NCBI GenBank assembly: GCA_025360485.1
Contig: JANYCB010000116.1
Span: 1 to 49,068 of the forward strand
Direction: 5' to 3'
Length of the DNA: 49,068 nucleotides
From: Methylotenera sp.
GTDB lineage: Bacteria; Pseudomonadota; Gammaproteobacteria; Burkholderiales; Methylophilaceae
The position numbers were made by a program, and so were the translations under genes. This document shows, piece after piece, positions 38,606 to 48,974 of this stretch (position 1 is its first letter; every line of letters starts with the position of its first letter). A model generated the notes under the pieces. The model was not told the origin of the DNA, did no database searches, and saw only the letters and a list, made by a program, of their open reading frames with translations.

Positions 38606-39352
38606 TTATCCTCTTAGGCGATCAGCATCTAAGCGACGAATTGTTAATGTTAAAAAAGTGATGATCAGCAACATAAAATAAGCTATGTCACCCGTATCGA
38701 TAAGGCCGCCCGTGAACGATTGAAAACGGTGCATGATAGATAAGTTTGGCAAAATTCCACTTGGGTCGCCCGGCAGCACCAAATCTAAAAACGATAAAGC
38801 AAACAACACAATAAAGGTTAATATTGCCGCCACAACGGGCTGCTGCGTCATACTAGAAAAATAAAGCCCCGCCGCTGAAAAGCTGGCAACCAATAACAAC
38901 AAGCCAAATGAGTTAGCCAAAATATAACCAGTATCGATTTCTGCCCACGGACTAAGCGCGAACAGCATGATTGCGATATAAACCACCAATACACCTAGGA
39001 AAATGACCAAACCTAAAAACTTACCCAACACAATATCGGTGATAGAAACAGGCGCGCTAAACAAGAAAGGTAGTGTCAGGCTGCGGCGCTCTTCTGAGAT
39101 TAAACGCATTGAAAGCAATGGCACTGCAAATAAAGCTAAAAATGCTGCAAAACTAAATAGCTTTTCCCCAACAAACTGCGTAACCCCAATGCGCTCTGCG
39201 GGGCGCATGGCACCTTGCATCACGGCAAAATAGCTATCAATACCGTTTAAAAAATTCATGCCAAAAGCGAGCATTAACAGCGATAAAATGACCCAACCCA
39301 TGGGCGACGCAAACATACTTTTAAGTTCTTTTCTTAAAATATTAAATATCAT
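38606..39352 (-). CDS. ABC-2 type transporter permease (GldF-like)
   Basis: 248 aa, six TM-like segments; MRLISEERRSLTLPFLFSAPVSITDIVLGKF. Confidence 0.9.
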   Translation of the reverse strand: MIFNILRKELKSMFASPMGWVILSLLMLAFGMNFLNGIDSYFAVMQGAMRPAERIGVTQFVGEKLFSFAAFLALFAVPLLSMRLISEERRSLTLPFLFSAPVSITDIVLGKFLGLVIFLGVLVVYIAIMLFALSPWAEIDTGYILANSFGLLLLVASFSAAGLYFSSMTQQPVVAAILTFIVLFALSFLDLVLPGDPSGILPNLSIMHRFQSFTGGLIDTGDIAYFMLLIITFLTLTIRRLDADRLRG

Positions 39353-39360
39353 TTTCTACC

Positions 39361-40314
39361 TTATTGTGGTGACTCTGCTGCAATCTCTGCAGCATCTTGA
39401 TGTGTTAATTGCGTAAACACATCTTCTAAACTTGTTTGGTCAGGCGCGATTTGGTACAAGCCCCATTTATTTTTCACGGCCGCCTGCACAATCGCCTCAT
39501 GTGGCGCCTCACCTTCAGCAAATCGCACACGCATCATATTGTTATCGGTCAGTTCGGCTTCAATGACGCCTTTAATTTTTAGTAGCTCGTCCACCATTGG
39601 AAGATTGCTGAATCCAATCAATAACTTATTTCCAATACGCTGACGTTTTAACACATCAATGTCGCCATTAAATACCAGCTTACCTTTGTCGATAATCTGC
39701 ACGTGATTACACATCAACTCCACCTCGGGCAGAATGTGTGTAGACAAAATCACGCTGTGCTCTTTGCCAATCTCTTTAATTAACTCACGGATAGGACGAA
39801 TCTGGTTTGGATCCAAACCAACGGTTGGTTCATCCAAAATCACGACCATTGGGCTGTGAATAATGGCTTGTGCAATACCTACGCGTTGCTGATAACCATT
39901 GGATAAATTTTCTATCAGGCGTTTGCTCATGTGAGTTAAGCCACAGCGCTCTTTAGCGTTTTCTACTGCTTTTTTAATATGCTTACCACTCACTCTATGC
40001 AAGCGTGCGGCGATGGTTAAATACTCATCTACGGTAAATTCTTTATATAAAGGGCGCATTTCAGGCAAGTAGCCAATCAGTGCCTTGGCTTCTTTAGGAT
40101 TTTCAATCATATCGATACCGCAAATTTTCATGCTACCCGCACTAGGCGCAAGGTTGCCAGTGAGCATTTTCATAGTGGTGGATTTACCTGCGCCATTTGG
40201 CCCCAAAAATCCGAGCACTTCGCCCTGCTTTACGCTAAAACTCACATTACTTACCGCCTCGCGGCCGCCGTAAAGCCTTGTAAGCTCAATTGCTTCTACT
40301 GTTAAATTATTCAT
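39361..40314 (-). CDS. ABC transporter ATP-binding protein (GldA-like)
   Basis: GFLGPNGAGKSTTMKMLTG, LSNGYQQRVGIAQAIIHSPMVVILDEPTVGLDP. Confidence 0.95.
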   Translation of the reverse strand: MNNLTVEAIELTRLYGGREAVSNVSFSVKQGEVLGFLGPNGAGKSTTMKMLTGNLAPSAGSMKICGIDMIENPKEAKALIGYLPEMRPLYKEFTVDEYLTIAARLHRVSGKHIKKAVENAKERCGLTHMSKRLIENLSNGYQQRVGIAQAIIHSPMVVILDEPTVGLDPNQIRPIRELIKEIGKEHSVILSTHILPEVELMCNHVQIIDKGKLVFNGDIDVLKRQRIGNKLLIGFSNLPMVDELLKIKGVIEAELTDNNMMRVRFAEGEAPHEAIVQAAVKNKWGLYQIAPDQTSLEDVFTQLTHQDAAEIAAESPQ

Positions 40315-40512
40315 AGTTATTTATTAGGCGCCAAGATAAAACTAATGCTTTATGAGACAAAATGGGTAGATTAGTTTCATGCAAAAAGCTATAGTCATAC
40401 TTATATTAATGTGAATTACTGTCCAACCCTTAATTATGGATGAACTTGCGTCAACTGTCACGGACTAAACAAGCACAAGTGACCATTTAAACGAACATAT
40501 GGATATTAATTA

Positions 40513-42195
40513 ATGCCTCAAATTAAAAAAATTGCTATTGCTTTACTCCTTGCTTTTATTGGCATGGGTAGCTTAACTACGCTTGCAGAAACAAAAGTAA
40601 CGCCCACCATTACCACCGCTAATGCAGAGTTTGTGTACAAATATCTGCTAGGTGAAATTGCTGGGCAGCGCGGCGAAACCACTTTGGCTAGTCAATTATT
40701 TTTAGATTTAGCCCAGCAAACACGTGATCCGCGCCTAGCAGAACGTGCCGCACGGGCAGCCGTTTATGCCAACCAACCTGGTATTGCCTTGCAGGCCTCA
40801 ACTTTGTGGGCAGAGCTAGACCCTAATTCGCTAGAAGCGCAACAGGCTTCAAGCCAATTATTGGTAGCAAGCGGCAATTTAAAACAAGCTAAGCCACATA
40901 TTCAACAATTATTGGCTAAAGAAGATACGCGCGCCAATGGTTTTTTATATTTAAATAACCTGCTTGCCAACCAAAAAGATAAAGCTGAAGTTTTAGCGGC
41001 AATTACCGAATTTGCAGCGTCTTACCCCAAATTGCCAGAAGCGCATTTTGCGGTTGCACAAGCAGCTTTAGTCGCAGACAAACCTGATATCGCGACTAAA
41101 GAGCTGCAAACTGCCAACAAACTGCGCTCTGGCTGGGAGTTGGGTGCGCAAATGCAAGCGCAAATGCTACTCAAAGAATCTCCTGAAAAAGCCATTGCAT
41201 TCCTACAAGGCTTTTTAAAACAATATCCAAAATCAAACGATGTACGCATGGCGTACGCCAAAACCTTAGTCAGCCAAAAACGTTATGCGGAAGCCAAACC
41301 TGAATTTGTAAAACTGGTTGAAAGCTCTAGCGGCAGCCCAGAAATCAGCGCCGTTGTTGGTTTGTTATCGCTAGAGTCCAATGACTACCCGATGGCAGAT
41401 AAATATTTTCAGCAATCTATCAGCACTGGCTTTAAAGACCCTGACCAACTATATGGCTATTTAGGACGTAGTGCTGAGCGTCAAAAAGACGATGCAAAAG
41501 CAATCAGTTGGTATGACAAAATTCAGCCTGGCGAACATTTTCTTGAGGGCAGACTTTCTGCCGCCAACGTAATCGCACGAACAAAAAATGTAGATGCCGC
41601 CATCAAAATGCTGGATGAGGTAGATGAATTAACACCAGAACAACAAGTTTTGGTACTTCAAACCGAAGCCAATATGTTGTCGCAGGCCAAGCGCAATCAA
41701 GAATCTTTTGATTTGATGGACAAAGCCGTTAACAACTGGCCAGATTCAAACGACCTCATTTACGATCATGCCATGGCTGCAGAGCGTATAGGTAAATATG
41801 ACGTAATGGAAACACAGTTGCGTAAGCTAATTAAAGCCAAACCTGATTTTGCAGCAGCCTACAACACGCTTGGATATTCGCTTGCAGACCGCAACGTAAG
41901 ACTTAGTGAAGCACAATCGCTACTTGAAACCGCGGTGAAATTATCCCCAGGCGACCACTATATGCTAGACAGCCTAGGCTGGGTGCATTACCGCTTAGGC
42001 AATTTAAGCAAAGCGGCCGACTATTTGCGCAAAGCCTATGAAATTCAGGCAGACCCAGAAATTGCGGCGCATTTGGGCGAAGTGCTATGGAAACAAGGCT
42101 TGCAAGAAGAAGCCAAAAAAATCTGGGCGAATGCACTAAAAGATTACCCAGAAAATGACGTGTTAGTAGCCACCACCAAAAAATTTAACTCTTAG
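40513..42195 (+). CDS. Tetratricopeptide repeat protein (periplasmic)
   Basis: Signal peptide and multiple TPR units, e.g. AAYNTLGYSLADRNVRLSEAQSLLETAVKLSPGDHYMLDSLGWVHYRLGN. Confidence 0.93.
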   Translation: MPQIKKIAIALLLAFIGMGSLTTLAETKVTPTITTANAEFVYKYLLGEIAGQRGETTLASQLFLDLAQQTRDPRLAERAARAAVYANQPGIALQASTLWAELDPNSLEAQQASSQLLVASGNLKQAKPHIQQLLAKEDTRANGFLYLNNLLANQKDKAEVLAAITEFAASYPKLPEAHFAVAQAALVADKPDIATKELQTANKLRSGWELGAQMQAQMLLKESPEKAIAFLQGFLKQYPKSNDVRMAYAKTLVSQKRYAEAKPEFVKLVESSSGSPEISAVVGLLSLESNDYPMADKYFQQSISTGFKDPDQLYGYLGRSAERQKDDAKAISWYDKIQPGEHFLEGRLSAANVIARTKNVDAAIKMLDEVDELTPEQQVLVLQTEANMLSQAKRNQESFDLMDKAVNNWPDSNDLIYDHAMAAERIGKYDVMETQLRKLIKAKPDFAAAYNTLGYSLADRNVRLSEAQSLLETAVKLSPGDHYMLDSLGWVHYRLGNLSKAADYLRKAYEIQADPEIAAHLGEVLWKQGLQEEAKKIWANALKDYPENDVLVATTKKFNS

Positions 42196-42223
42196 CCTGT
42201 TTTTACCCTTAGTTAGGTCAAAT

Positions 42224-42835
42224 TTGCTTTTAAAAAGTAATAGCTTATTTCTAGCAATAGTATTGCTGGTGAGTGCTTGCGCAACACTGCCACCGCCAGC
42301 GACTCAACCGCCAACAACAGTCAGCATCAACCAAAAACATCTCGCTACGCTTGCCAATATTAAAGCTTTTTCGCTCAAAGGCCGTTTAGGTGTAGTCACC
42401 AATCCACGTGGCTTTACAGGTGGTATCGATTGGCAACATCAGCTAACTAACGATAATATCGACGTGTTTTCGCCTGTGGGAGGTAAAGTTGCTAATATTG
42501 TTAAAAATCCAAATGGCGTAACCCTCACCACGCAAGATGGCCACAGTGTTAAGGCAAATGATGCAGAAAGCTTAACCGAAGCCACGTTAGGTTGGCGCTT
42601 GCCGCTTAACGGTTTAAGCGATTGGGCACTAGGCAAGCCAACAAGCAGTAAAATAGAGGCCATAACTTGGGATGAAACTGGCCACCTGACTACACTAAAA
42701 CAAGACGGCTGGGATATTAGCTATGAAAACTATGCTGAAACCAATGGCATATTTTTACCTAGCAAAATTGTACTAAAAAGTGAAAAAGTGAACTTAAAAT
42801 TGTTGGTAGAAAAATGGGTCGCAGTAGAAAACTAA
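42224..42835 (+). CDS. lolB: Outer membrane lipoprotein LolB (TTG start)
   Basis: Lipobox LLVSACATL; FSLKGRLGVVTNPRGFTGGIDWQH; upstream of ispE. Confidence 0.9.
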   Translation: MLLKSNSLFLAIVLLVSACATLPPPATQPPTTVSINQKHLATLANIKAFSLKGRLGVVTNPRGFTGGIDWQHQLTNDNIDVFSPVGGKVANIVKNPNGVTLTTQDGHSVKANDAESLTEATLGWRLPLNGLSDWALGKPTSSKIEAITWDETGHLTTLKQDGWDISYENYAETNGIFLPSKIVLKSEKVNLKLLVEKWVAVEN

Positions 42836-42968
42836 ACCCGTTGATGCGACTATCGTTAAGTCGCTTTCTTCTGTCCGAAATAAATATTTCTAACCTTAGA
42901 ATTAGCCCCTAAATCCACCACTGCTTCTGCATTAAAATTCCCGCACTTTTACGCATAATTTAGTTATT

Positions 42969-44234
42969 ATGAATAAAAGCATTTTATTTTTATTGTTTCT
43001 TTTTACCATCAGTGGCAATAGCTATGCCACGACATGGCTAAAGCTAAGCGAAAATGGCACTTCAAAACTGATGCTGGATAAGCAATCGGTACTTCAGCAA
43101 GATTTGCTTAAAAAAGCTTGGGTCAAAATCGAGTACAAAACTCCGCAAGAAAACTTAGAGTCGCTTGGAAAACAATACAATCTATCAAAATTACTGTGGT
43201 TTTTTGATTGTAACTCGCAAAAATCAGCCACCTCTCAAGTTTTTCAATATTTAGATAACGAACTGGTGTATTCCGCTGGCGTGGATTCTAAAAATGCTGA
43301 GTTCATTGAGCCTGTACCAGAATCCGATATGGATATCGCCATGCGCCATATTTGTCTTTCAGGCAACGCTGTAGCAACGGCCACAGAAGTTAAACCAACA
43401 AAAACAAGCACACCACCAGCCGCTTCCAAAGAAGCCACAAGCAAAGCAGAAGCCAAGCCTGAGCCCTCCCCTGAAAAACCAGCCGCCCCAGTTGCTAAAA
43501 CAGGAACGCCTGCTGTAAAAACTACCCCTGTTAAATCTGGCGCAGCTAAAGACAATGCGCAAAAACCGCATTGGGCTTATGAAGGCAAAGAAGGTCCGGA
43601 AAATTGGGCTAAACTCAGCCCAGAATTTGCGACTTGCGAAATTGGACGCAATCAATCTCCCATTAATATTGAAGATACTATGCATACCACTTTAAAACCA
43701 GTTAGGGGCATACAAAAATTTCCTGCAAAAGAAATTTTTAATAACGGCCATACGGTGCAAGTTAACTTTAAAGAAGGCAATATGCTGGTGCTAGATAGCG
43801 CACCTTATCAAATGAAGGAGGTACATTTTCATGCGCCTAGCGAAAACAAAATACACAATAAGTCATTTCCATTAGAAGCGCATTTTGTACATGCTGATTC
43901 CAAAGGCAATCTTACGGTCATTGCCGTGATGTTTAAGGAAGGCAAAGCCAACCCTGCCTTGGCAAAGTTATGGCTAGAAATGCCGAAAAAAGAAGGTGAG
44001 CCTGTTGCGCTCAAAACTAGAGTTATTCCTAGCGAATTAATACCAGAAAATCGTGCTTACTATCGATTCAGTGGCTCTCTCACCACCCCGCCTTGCAGCG
44101 AAGGCGTGCGCTGGATATTAATGAAAACCCCAATGACCGCCTCTAAAGAACAAATTGAAACTTTTGAACAAGCCATACATCACACGAATAACCGCCCTGT
44201 GCAAGCGTTAAACGGGAGACTGGTTGTTGAGTAA
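42969..44234 (+). CDS. Alpha-carbonic anhydrase with N-terminal surface-adhesin-E-like domain and Ala/Pro/Lys-rich linker
   Basis: HWAYEGKEGPENWAKLSPEFATCEIGRNQSPINI, VHFHAPSEN...EAHFVH, FSGSLTTPPCSEGVRW; N-terminal secreted domain with FDCNSQKSATSQVFQYLDNELV. Confidence 0.92.
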   Translation: MNKSILFLLFLFTISGNSYATTWLKLSENGTSKLMLDKQSVLQQDLLKKAWVKIEYKTPQENLESLGKQYNLSKLLWFFDCNSQKSATSQVFQYLDNELVYSAGVDSKNAEFIEPVPESDMDIAMRHICLSGNAVATATEVKPTKTSTPPAASKEATSKAEAKPEPSPEKPAAPVAKTGTPAVKTTPVKSGAAKDNAQKPHWAYEGKEGPENWAKLSPEFATCEIGRNQSPINIEDTMHTTLKPVRGIQKFPAKEIFNNGHTVQVNFKEGNMLVLDSAPYQMKEVHFHAPSENKIHNKSFPLEAHFVHADSKGNLTVIAVMFKEGKANPALAKLWLEMPKKEGEPVALKTRVIPSELIPENRAYYRFSGSLTTPPCSEGVRWILMKTPMTASKEQIETFEQAIHHTNNRPVQALNGRLVVE

Positions 44235-44289
44235 ATTTATTTAAATTCCGCCGCTAGTCTCGTATTCACATGCGTTAAAATACGGGCGT

Positions 44290-45174
44290 ATGCAAAACTT
44301 TCAAGCATTTCAAGATTTTGAGCCATTCTTGGCTCCTGCAAAAATTAACCTGTTTTTGCACATTACTGGTCGTCGCGCTGATGGTTATCACACGCTGCAA
44401 AGTGTTTTTCAATTACTGGATTTTTACGATACGATTCACTTGAAACCAACAAAATCAGGTGAAATTAAACGCATTAATGAAATAATGGGTGTGCCTGCAA
44501 ACCAAGATATATGCGCCTTAGCGGCCAGTGTTTTACAGAAAAAAACAGGTTGCAAATTAGGTGTAGAGTTTATCGTTGAAAAACACATCCCTATGGGTGG
44601 CGGTTTGGGGGGTGGCAGTTCAGACGCTGCAACCGTTTTATTAGCGTTAAATCAGTTATGGCAACTTAACCTAAGCCGAGAAGAATTGATACAAATTGGC
44701 CTAAGTCTAGGTGCGGATGTACCCGTATTTATCTTTGGCCAAAACGCTTGGGCAGAAGGCGTAGGCGAGCAACTTACCAAGATTGATTTACCAGAACAAT
44801 ATTATGTGGTACTAACGCCGCCAATTCATGTGTCAACTCGTGATGTTTTTGCCAATTCACGATTGACAAGAGACACGAAACCATTGAAAATAGCGGACTT
44901 TTCAAGCGGTGCAAATTCTGATGAATTTAGAAACGATCTTGAAGCAATAGTGTGTGAAGAATTTCCTGCAGTTGCAACCACCCTCAATTGGCTGAGCCGC
45001 TTTGTGTTAAAAGACGGTGGTAAAGCAAAGATGAGCGGTTCAGGTGCCTCTGTATTTGTTGCGGTTAATTCAAAACAAAAAGCGAATGAAATTTTGGCGC
45101 AAAAACCTGAAAATGTAACAGGGTTTGTGGCAAAAGGCTTAAAACAACATCCATTGTTTTATTTAGCCAAGTAG
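44290..45174 (+). CDS. ispE: 4-diphosphocytidyl-2-C-methyl-D-erythritol kinase
   Basis: [46 protein letters not shown]. Confidence 0.96.
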   Translation: MQNFQAFQDFEPFLAPAKINLFLHITGRRADGYHTLQSVFQLLDFYDTIHLKPTKSGEIKRINEIMGVPANQDICALAASVLQKKTGCKLGVEFIVEKHIPMGGGLGGGSSDAATVLLALNQLWQLNLSREELIQIGLSLGADVPVFIFGQNAWAEGVGEQLTKIDLPEQYYVVLTPPIHVSTRDVFANSRLTRDTKPLKIADFSSGANSDEFRNDLEAIVCEEFPAVATTLNWLSRFVLKDGGKAKMSGSGASVFVAVNSKQKANEILAQKPENVTGFVAKGLKQHPLFYLAK

Positions 45175-45192
45175 TTGATTGATTAAGTTTAT

Positions 45193-45269
45193 TGGGGAGT
45201 CGCCAAGTTGGTTAAGGCACTGGGTTTTGATCCCAGCATCCGAAGGTTCGAGTCCTTCCTCCTCAGCCA
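45193..45269 (+). tRNA. tRNA-Gln (TTG)
   Basis: Cloverleaf by eye: TGGGGAG...CTGGG-TTTTGAT-CCCAG...CTCCTCA-G-CCA; anticodon TTG. Confidence 0.95.
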
Positions 45270-45279
45270 GTTTTTATAA

Positions 45280-45299
45280 TGCAGACAATTGGTCTGCAT
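45280..45299. terminator. Hairpin after tRNA-Gln
   Basis: ATGCAGAC/GTCTGCAT perfect stem just downstream of the tRNA; no strong T tract. Confidence 0.35.
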
Positions 45300-45390
45300 A
45301 GATTTGAAGTAAAAGCGTGTAGATTTAAGCGAGTTAACAAACCGTAAAGTCCACACGCTTTAATTTTTTAAATGTTTTGAGGGCATCGCT

Positions 45391-46341
45391 TTGAGTAACG
45401 GCAACATGATGGTGTTTACAGGCAACGCCAACCCAGTATTAGCGCAGGAAGTTGCGTCGCACTTGGGCATTGAGCTGGGCCGCGCCGATGTTGGTCGTTT
45501 TAGTGATGGCGAAATCATGCTGGAGTTGCTGGAAAACGTGCGTGGTCGCGATGTATTTGTGTTGCAATCGACCAGTTACCCGACGAATGACAGCTTAATG
45601 GAAGTGATGGTCATGGTAGATGCGCTACGCCGCTCCTCTGCGGGCCGCATCACTGCTGCAATCCCCTATCTCGGCTATTCGCGACAAGATCGCCGTCCGC
45701 GCTCTGCTCGCGTGGCGATTACCGCGAAAGTAGTAGCCAACATGCTCACTAGCGTGGGCGTAAATCGCTTGCTGACCATGGATTTGCACTCAGATCAAAT
45801 TCAAGGATTTTTTGATATTCCTGTGGATAATATTTATGCCACACCGATTTTGTTAGATGATTTACTTAAACAAAATTACCATGATTTAGTCGTGGTTTCA
45901 CCTGATGTTGGCGGCGTAGTGCGCGCACGCGCTGCAGCAAAGCAATTGAGTGCTGATTTAGCGATTATCGATAAACGTCGCCCAAAACCGAATGTAGCTA
46001 AAGTAATGAATATTATTGGTGAAGTGGCTGGCCGCAACTGTGTCATTATGGATGACATGGTTGATACCGCGAATACGCTGTGCGAAGCTGCGGCAGCATT
46101 AAAAGCACAAGGCGCGAAAAAAGTATTGGCTTATGCCACTCACCCCATTTTATCGGGAAGCGCGGCAAAGCGTATAGCCGATTCTGACTTGGATGAATTA
46201 GTGGTTACGAATACCATTCCGCTCAGCCAAGCATCAATTGATTGCAAAAAAATTCGCCAATTAAGCGCGGCGCGATTATTAGCAGAAACGATTAAACGCA
46301 TTAGCCAAGAGGAATCTGTTTCCTCTTTATTTATGGATTAA
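45391..46341 (+). CDS. prs: Ribose-phosphate pyrophosphokinase
   Basis: [70 protein letters not shown] start. Confidence 0.97.
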   Translation: MSNGNMMVFTGNANPVLAQEVASHLGIELGRADVGRFSDGEIMLELLENVRGRDVFVLQSTSYPTNDSLMEVMVMVDALRRSSAGRITAAIPYLGYSRQDRRPRSARVAITAKVVANMLTSVGVNRLLTMDLHSDQIQGFFDIPVDNIYATPILLDDLLKQNYHDLVVVSPDVGGVVRARAAAKQLSADLAIIDKRRPKPNVAKVMNIIGEVAGRNCVIMDDMVDTANTLCEAAAALKAQGAKKVLAYATHPILSGSAAKRIADSDLDELVVTNTIPLSQASIDCKKIRQLSAARLLAETIKRISQEESVSSLFMD

Positions 46342-46458
46342 TACTAATCATCGAATTAATGATTAGTAATAGTGATTTCACCCTGTTTTCTGGTCGCGGA
46401 AGACAGATTTTTGTGTACTATCCGCTGTGAAACATACAGCACAATTAGGAGTAATAAA

Positions 46459-47121
46459 ATGAGTATCGAAATTAATGCAGTCAAACGTGACGTCAAAGGT
46501 ACGGGTGCGAGCCGCCGTCTACGTCGCGCTGGCACAGTGCCAGGTGTTGTTTACGGAGCGGGTAAAGCGGCCGTAAATCTTGAAGTGAATCATAAAGAAT
46601 TGTTTTTACAGTTCCGTCACGAATCGTTTCACGCGTCTATTTTAAGCCTGAATTTAGATGGCAAAAAAGAAGACGTATTGTTACGTGATTTTCAAATGCA
46701 CCCAGTACGCAATACCATTCAACACATTGACTTTCAACGTGTTTCAGCCACTGAAAAAATCCACGTTAAAGTGCCTTTCCACTTTATTAACGGTGAAACT
46801 GCCCCAGGCGTTAAGCTGGGCGGCGGTATCGTTGCGCACATCATGACAGAAGCCGAAGTAAGCTGCTTTCCAAAAGATTTGCCAGAGTTCCTTGAGGTTG
46901 ATTTAGGTGCATTAGAAATTGGTAACTCTGTGCATTTATCACAAATTACTTTGGCCTCAGGTGTTGAGTTTGTACAACTCGCACACGGTAACGATGCGGC
47001 AGTTGCGGCGATTGCCAAAACACGCGGTGGTATTTCTGATGAAGATGAAGCAGCAGCAGACGCTCCTGCATCTACTGCAGAAACTCCTGCAACTCCAGCC
47101 ACAGAACCTGCAGCTGAGTAA
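46459..47121 (+). CDS. rplY: 50S ribosomal protein L25/general stress protein Ctc
   Basis: ORF track 46372..47121; ATG at 46459 (MSIEINAVKRDVKGTGASRRLRRAG) after AGGAG. Confidence 0.95.
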   Translation: MSIEINAVKRDVKGTGASRRLRRAGTVPGVVYGAGKAAVNLEVNHKELFLQFRHESFHASILSLNLDGKKEDVLLRDFQMHPVRNTIQHIDFQRVSATEKIHVKVPFHFINGETAPGVKLGGGIVAHIMTEAEVSCFPKDLPEFLEVDLGALEIGNSVHLSQITLASGVEFVQLAHGNDAAVAAIAKTRGGISDEDEAAADAPASTAETPATPATEPAAE

Positions 47122-47138
47122 TTAAATCAATTTGACAA

Positions 47139-47176
47139 TAAAAGCGCGTACTTAATATTAAGTGCGCGTTTTTTAT
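47139..47176 (+). terminator. Terminator downstream of rplY
   Basis: AAAGCGCGTACTTAA/TATTAAGTGCGCGTTTTTTATTTT hairpin with T tract. Confidence 0.85.
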
Positions 47177-47190
47177 TTTAAACTAACAAC

Positions 47191-47784
47191 ATGACTGGTA
47201 TTAAACTCTTTGTAGGCTTGGGCAACCCTGGCGATAAATATACCGCCACGCGCCATAACGCAGGCTTTTGGTTTATAGATGCCATCGCCGCGCAAACTAA
47301 CAGCAAGCTTGCACTAGATGCGAAAATGTTTGGTATTACTGGTAAATTAATTACAGCCAAACTTAGCCCAAACGCCGATGTTTGGCTGATGATGCCAACC
47401 ACCTTTATGAACAATAGTGGCAAAGCGGTTGCCGCGCTGGCCAATTACTACAAAATCAACCCTGCGGAAATCTTAGTCATTCACGATGAACTTGATTTAC
47501 CCGCGGGTAGCGTTAAATTAAAGTTTGGTGGCGGGCATGGCGGCCACAATGGCTTAAAAGATATACATGCCGCACTTGGCACGCCCGATTATTGGCGGCT
47601 TAGAATTGGTATTGATCACCCGGGCGACCGTAATGAAGTAATTAATTACGTATTAAAAGCGCCTACAAAAACAGAAAACGATGCTCTGCAAGCCAATATC
47701 CATGCGGCTTGTGGAGTGGTCGATTTACTTATTAAAGGTGAATTTGAAAGCGCAATGCAGAAGTTACATACAAAAAATGAATAG
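47191..47784 (+). CDS. pth: Peptidyl-tRNA hydrolase
   Basis: LFVGLGNPGDKYTATRHNAGFWFID; GGGHGGHNGLKDI. Confidence 0.97.
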   Translation: MTGIKLFVGLGNPGDKYTATRHNAGFWFIDAIAAQTNSKLALDAKMFGITGKLITAKLSPNADVWLMMPTTFMNNSGKAVAALANYYKINPAEILVIHDELDLPAGSVKLKFGGGHGGHNGLKDIHAALGTPDYWRLRIGIDHPGDRNEVINYVLKAPTKTENDALQANIHAACGVVDLLIKGEFESAMQKLHTKNE

Positions 47785-47793
47785 AGAATTTAA

Positions 47794-48879
47794 ATGCAAT
47801 GTGGAATCGTAGGCCTACCTAACGTAGGAAAATCTACCTTATTTAACGCCATTACCAAAGCGGGCATTGCGGCAGAGAACTACCCTTTCTGCACCATTGA
47901 GCCAAACGTTGGCATTGTGGAAGTGCCAGACCCGCGCATGCAACCGCTTATTGATATTGTAAAGCCGCAAAAAGTGCAGCCTGCCATTGTCGAGTTCGTA
48001 GATATTGCAGGCCATGTGGCTGGCGCATCTAAAGGCGAAGGCCTAGGCAACAAGTTCTTGGCGAACATCCGCGAGACGGACGCTATTGCGCATGTGGTGC
48101 GGTGTTTCGAAGATGGCAATGTGATACACGTGGCGAATAAAATTGATCCGCTTTCAGATATCGAAGTGATTAATACCGAGCTGGCGCTTGCCGACATGGA
48201 AACGGTCGAAAAAACCATGCAACGCGAAGGCAAAAAAGCCAAAAGTGGCGATAAAGATGCTATTGCACTCATTAAGGTGCTGGATAAAGTCGTACCTTGT
48301 TTAGACCAAGCCAAAGCTGTGCGCACTTTAAATTTAGACGCAGAAGAATTGCAGTTGCTAAAACCGCTGTGTTTAATCACCGTAAAACCTGTGATGTACC
48401 TTGCCAATGTGGATGAAAAAGGCTTTGAGAATAATCCACATTTAGACAAAGTGGTTGCACTGGGCAAGGCTGAGCATGCGCCTGTGGTGTGCATTTGTGC
48501 CAAAATTGAAGGCGAAATTTCAGAGTTAGACGACGAAGATAAGTTATTGTTTTTATCTGAACTCGGCCAAGAAGAACCAGGCTTAAACCGCGTCATCCGC
48601 GCCGCTTACGATTTACTTGGCTTGCAGACTTACTTTACCGCTGGTGTGCAAGAAGTGCGCGCTTGGACAGTAAAAAAAGGCGCCACCGCGCCGCAAGCCG
48701 CAGGTGTGATTCATACCGATTTTGAAAAAGGCTTTATTCGCGCAGAAGTGATTCAATATGACGAATACGTGAAAAACAAAGGCGAACAAGGTAGCAAAGA
48801 GGCTGGGAAAATGCGTTTGGAAGGCAAAGAATATATTGTGCAAGATGGTGATGTGATGCACTTTAGGTTCAACGTTTAG
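47794..48879 (+). CDS. ychF: Redox-regulated ATPase YchF
   Basis: [43 protein letters not shown]-terminal TGS domain. Confidence 0.97.
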   Translation: MQCGIVGLPNVGKSTLFNAITKAGIAAENYPFCTIEPNVGIVEVPDPRMQPLIDIVKPQKVQPAIVEFVDIAGHVAGASKGEGLGNKFLANIRETDAIAHVVRCFEDGNVIHVANKIDPLSDIEVINTELALADMETVEKTMQREGKKAKSGDKDAIALIKVLDKVVPCLDQAKAVRTLNLDAEELQLLKPLCLITVKPVMYLANVDEKGFENNPHLDKVVALGKAEHAPVVCICAKIEGEISELDDEDKLLFLSELGQEEPGLNRVIRAAYDLLGLQTYFTAGVQEVRAWTVKKGATAPQAAGVIHTDFEKGFIRAEVIQYDEYVKNKGEQGSKEAGKMRLEGKEYIVQDGDVMHFRFNV

Positions 48880-48930
48880 CTCCGCGAGGTTTAATGTTTA
48901 GCTTCGCGAGATTCAACGTTTAACTTTGAC
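48865..48930 (+). repeat. 22-nt tandem repeat, three copies, overlapping the ychF stop codon
   Basis: AGGTTCAACGTTTAGCTCCGCG / AGGTTTAATGTTTAGCTTCGCG / AGATTCAACGTTTAACTTTGAC, exact 22-nt period. Confidence 0.8.
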
Positions 48931-48974
48931 ATACCGCCGCCGAAACCCTATAATGCGCGGCTCAGTTTTAAAAG

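Noticed and set aside
43244-43685. Antisense ORFs opposite the carbonic anhydrase linker (43244..43555, 43359..43685)
   Set aside because: Produced by the Ala/Pro/Lys-rich linker codon bias; no RBS or homology-like motifs; the sense CDS is clear.
45312-45361. Long-loop hairpin (AAAGCGTGT...ACACGCTTT) before prs as a riboswitch candidate
   Set aside because: 9-bp stem with a loop of about 32 nt followed by TAATTTTTTA; more simply a weak terminator or chance repeat; no known riboswitch features recognised.
46734-47102. Antisense ORF opposite rplY, and the same-strand frame 46919..47125
   Set aside because: Shadow frames of rplY; repetitive Ala or Leu/Gln composition from the rplY C-terminal tail.
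47880-48596. 238-aa antisense ORF opposite ychF
   Set aside because: Low-complexity Ser/Thr-rich antisense translation of a conserved gene; typical shadow ORF.
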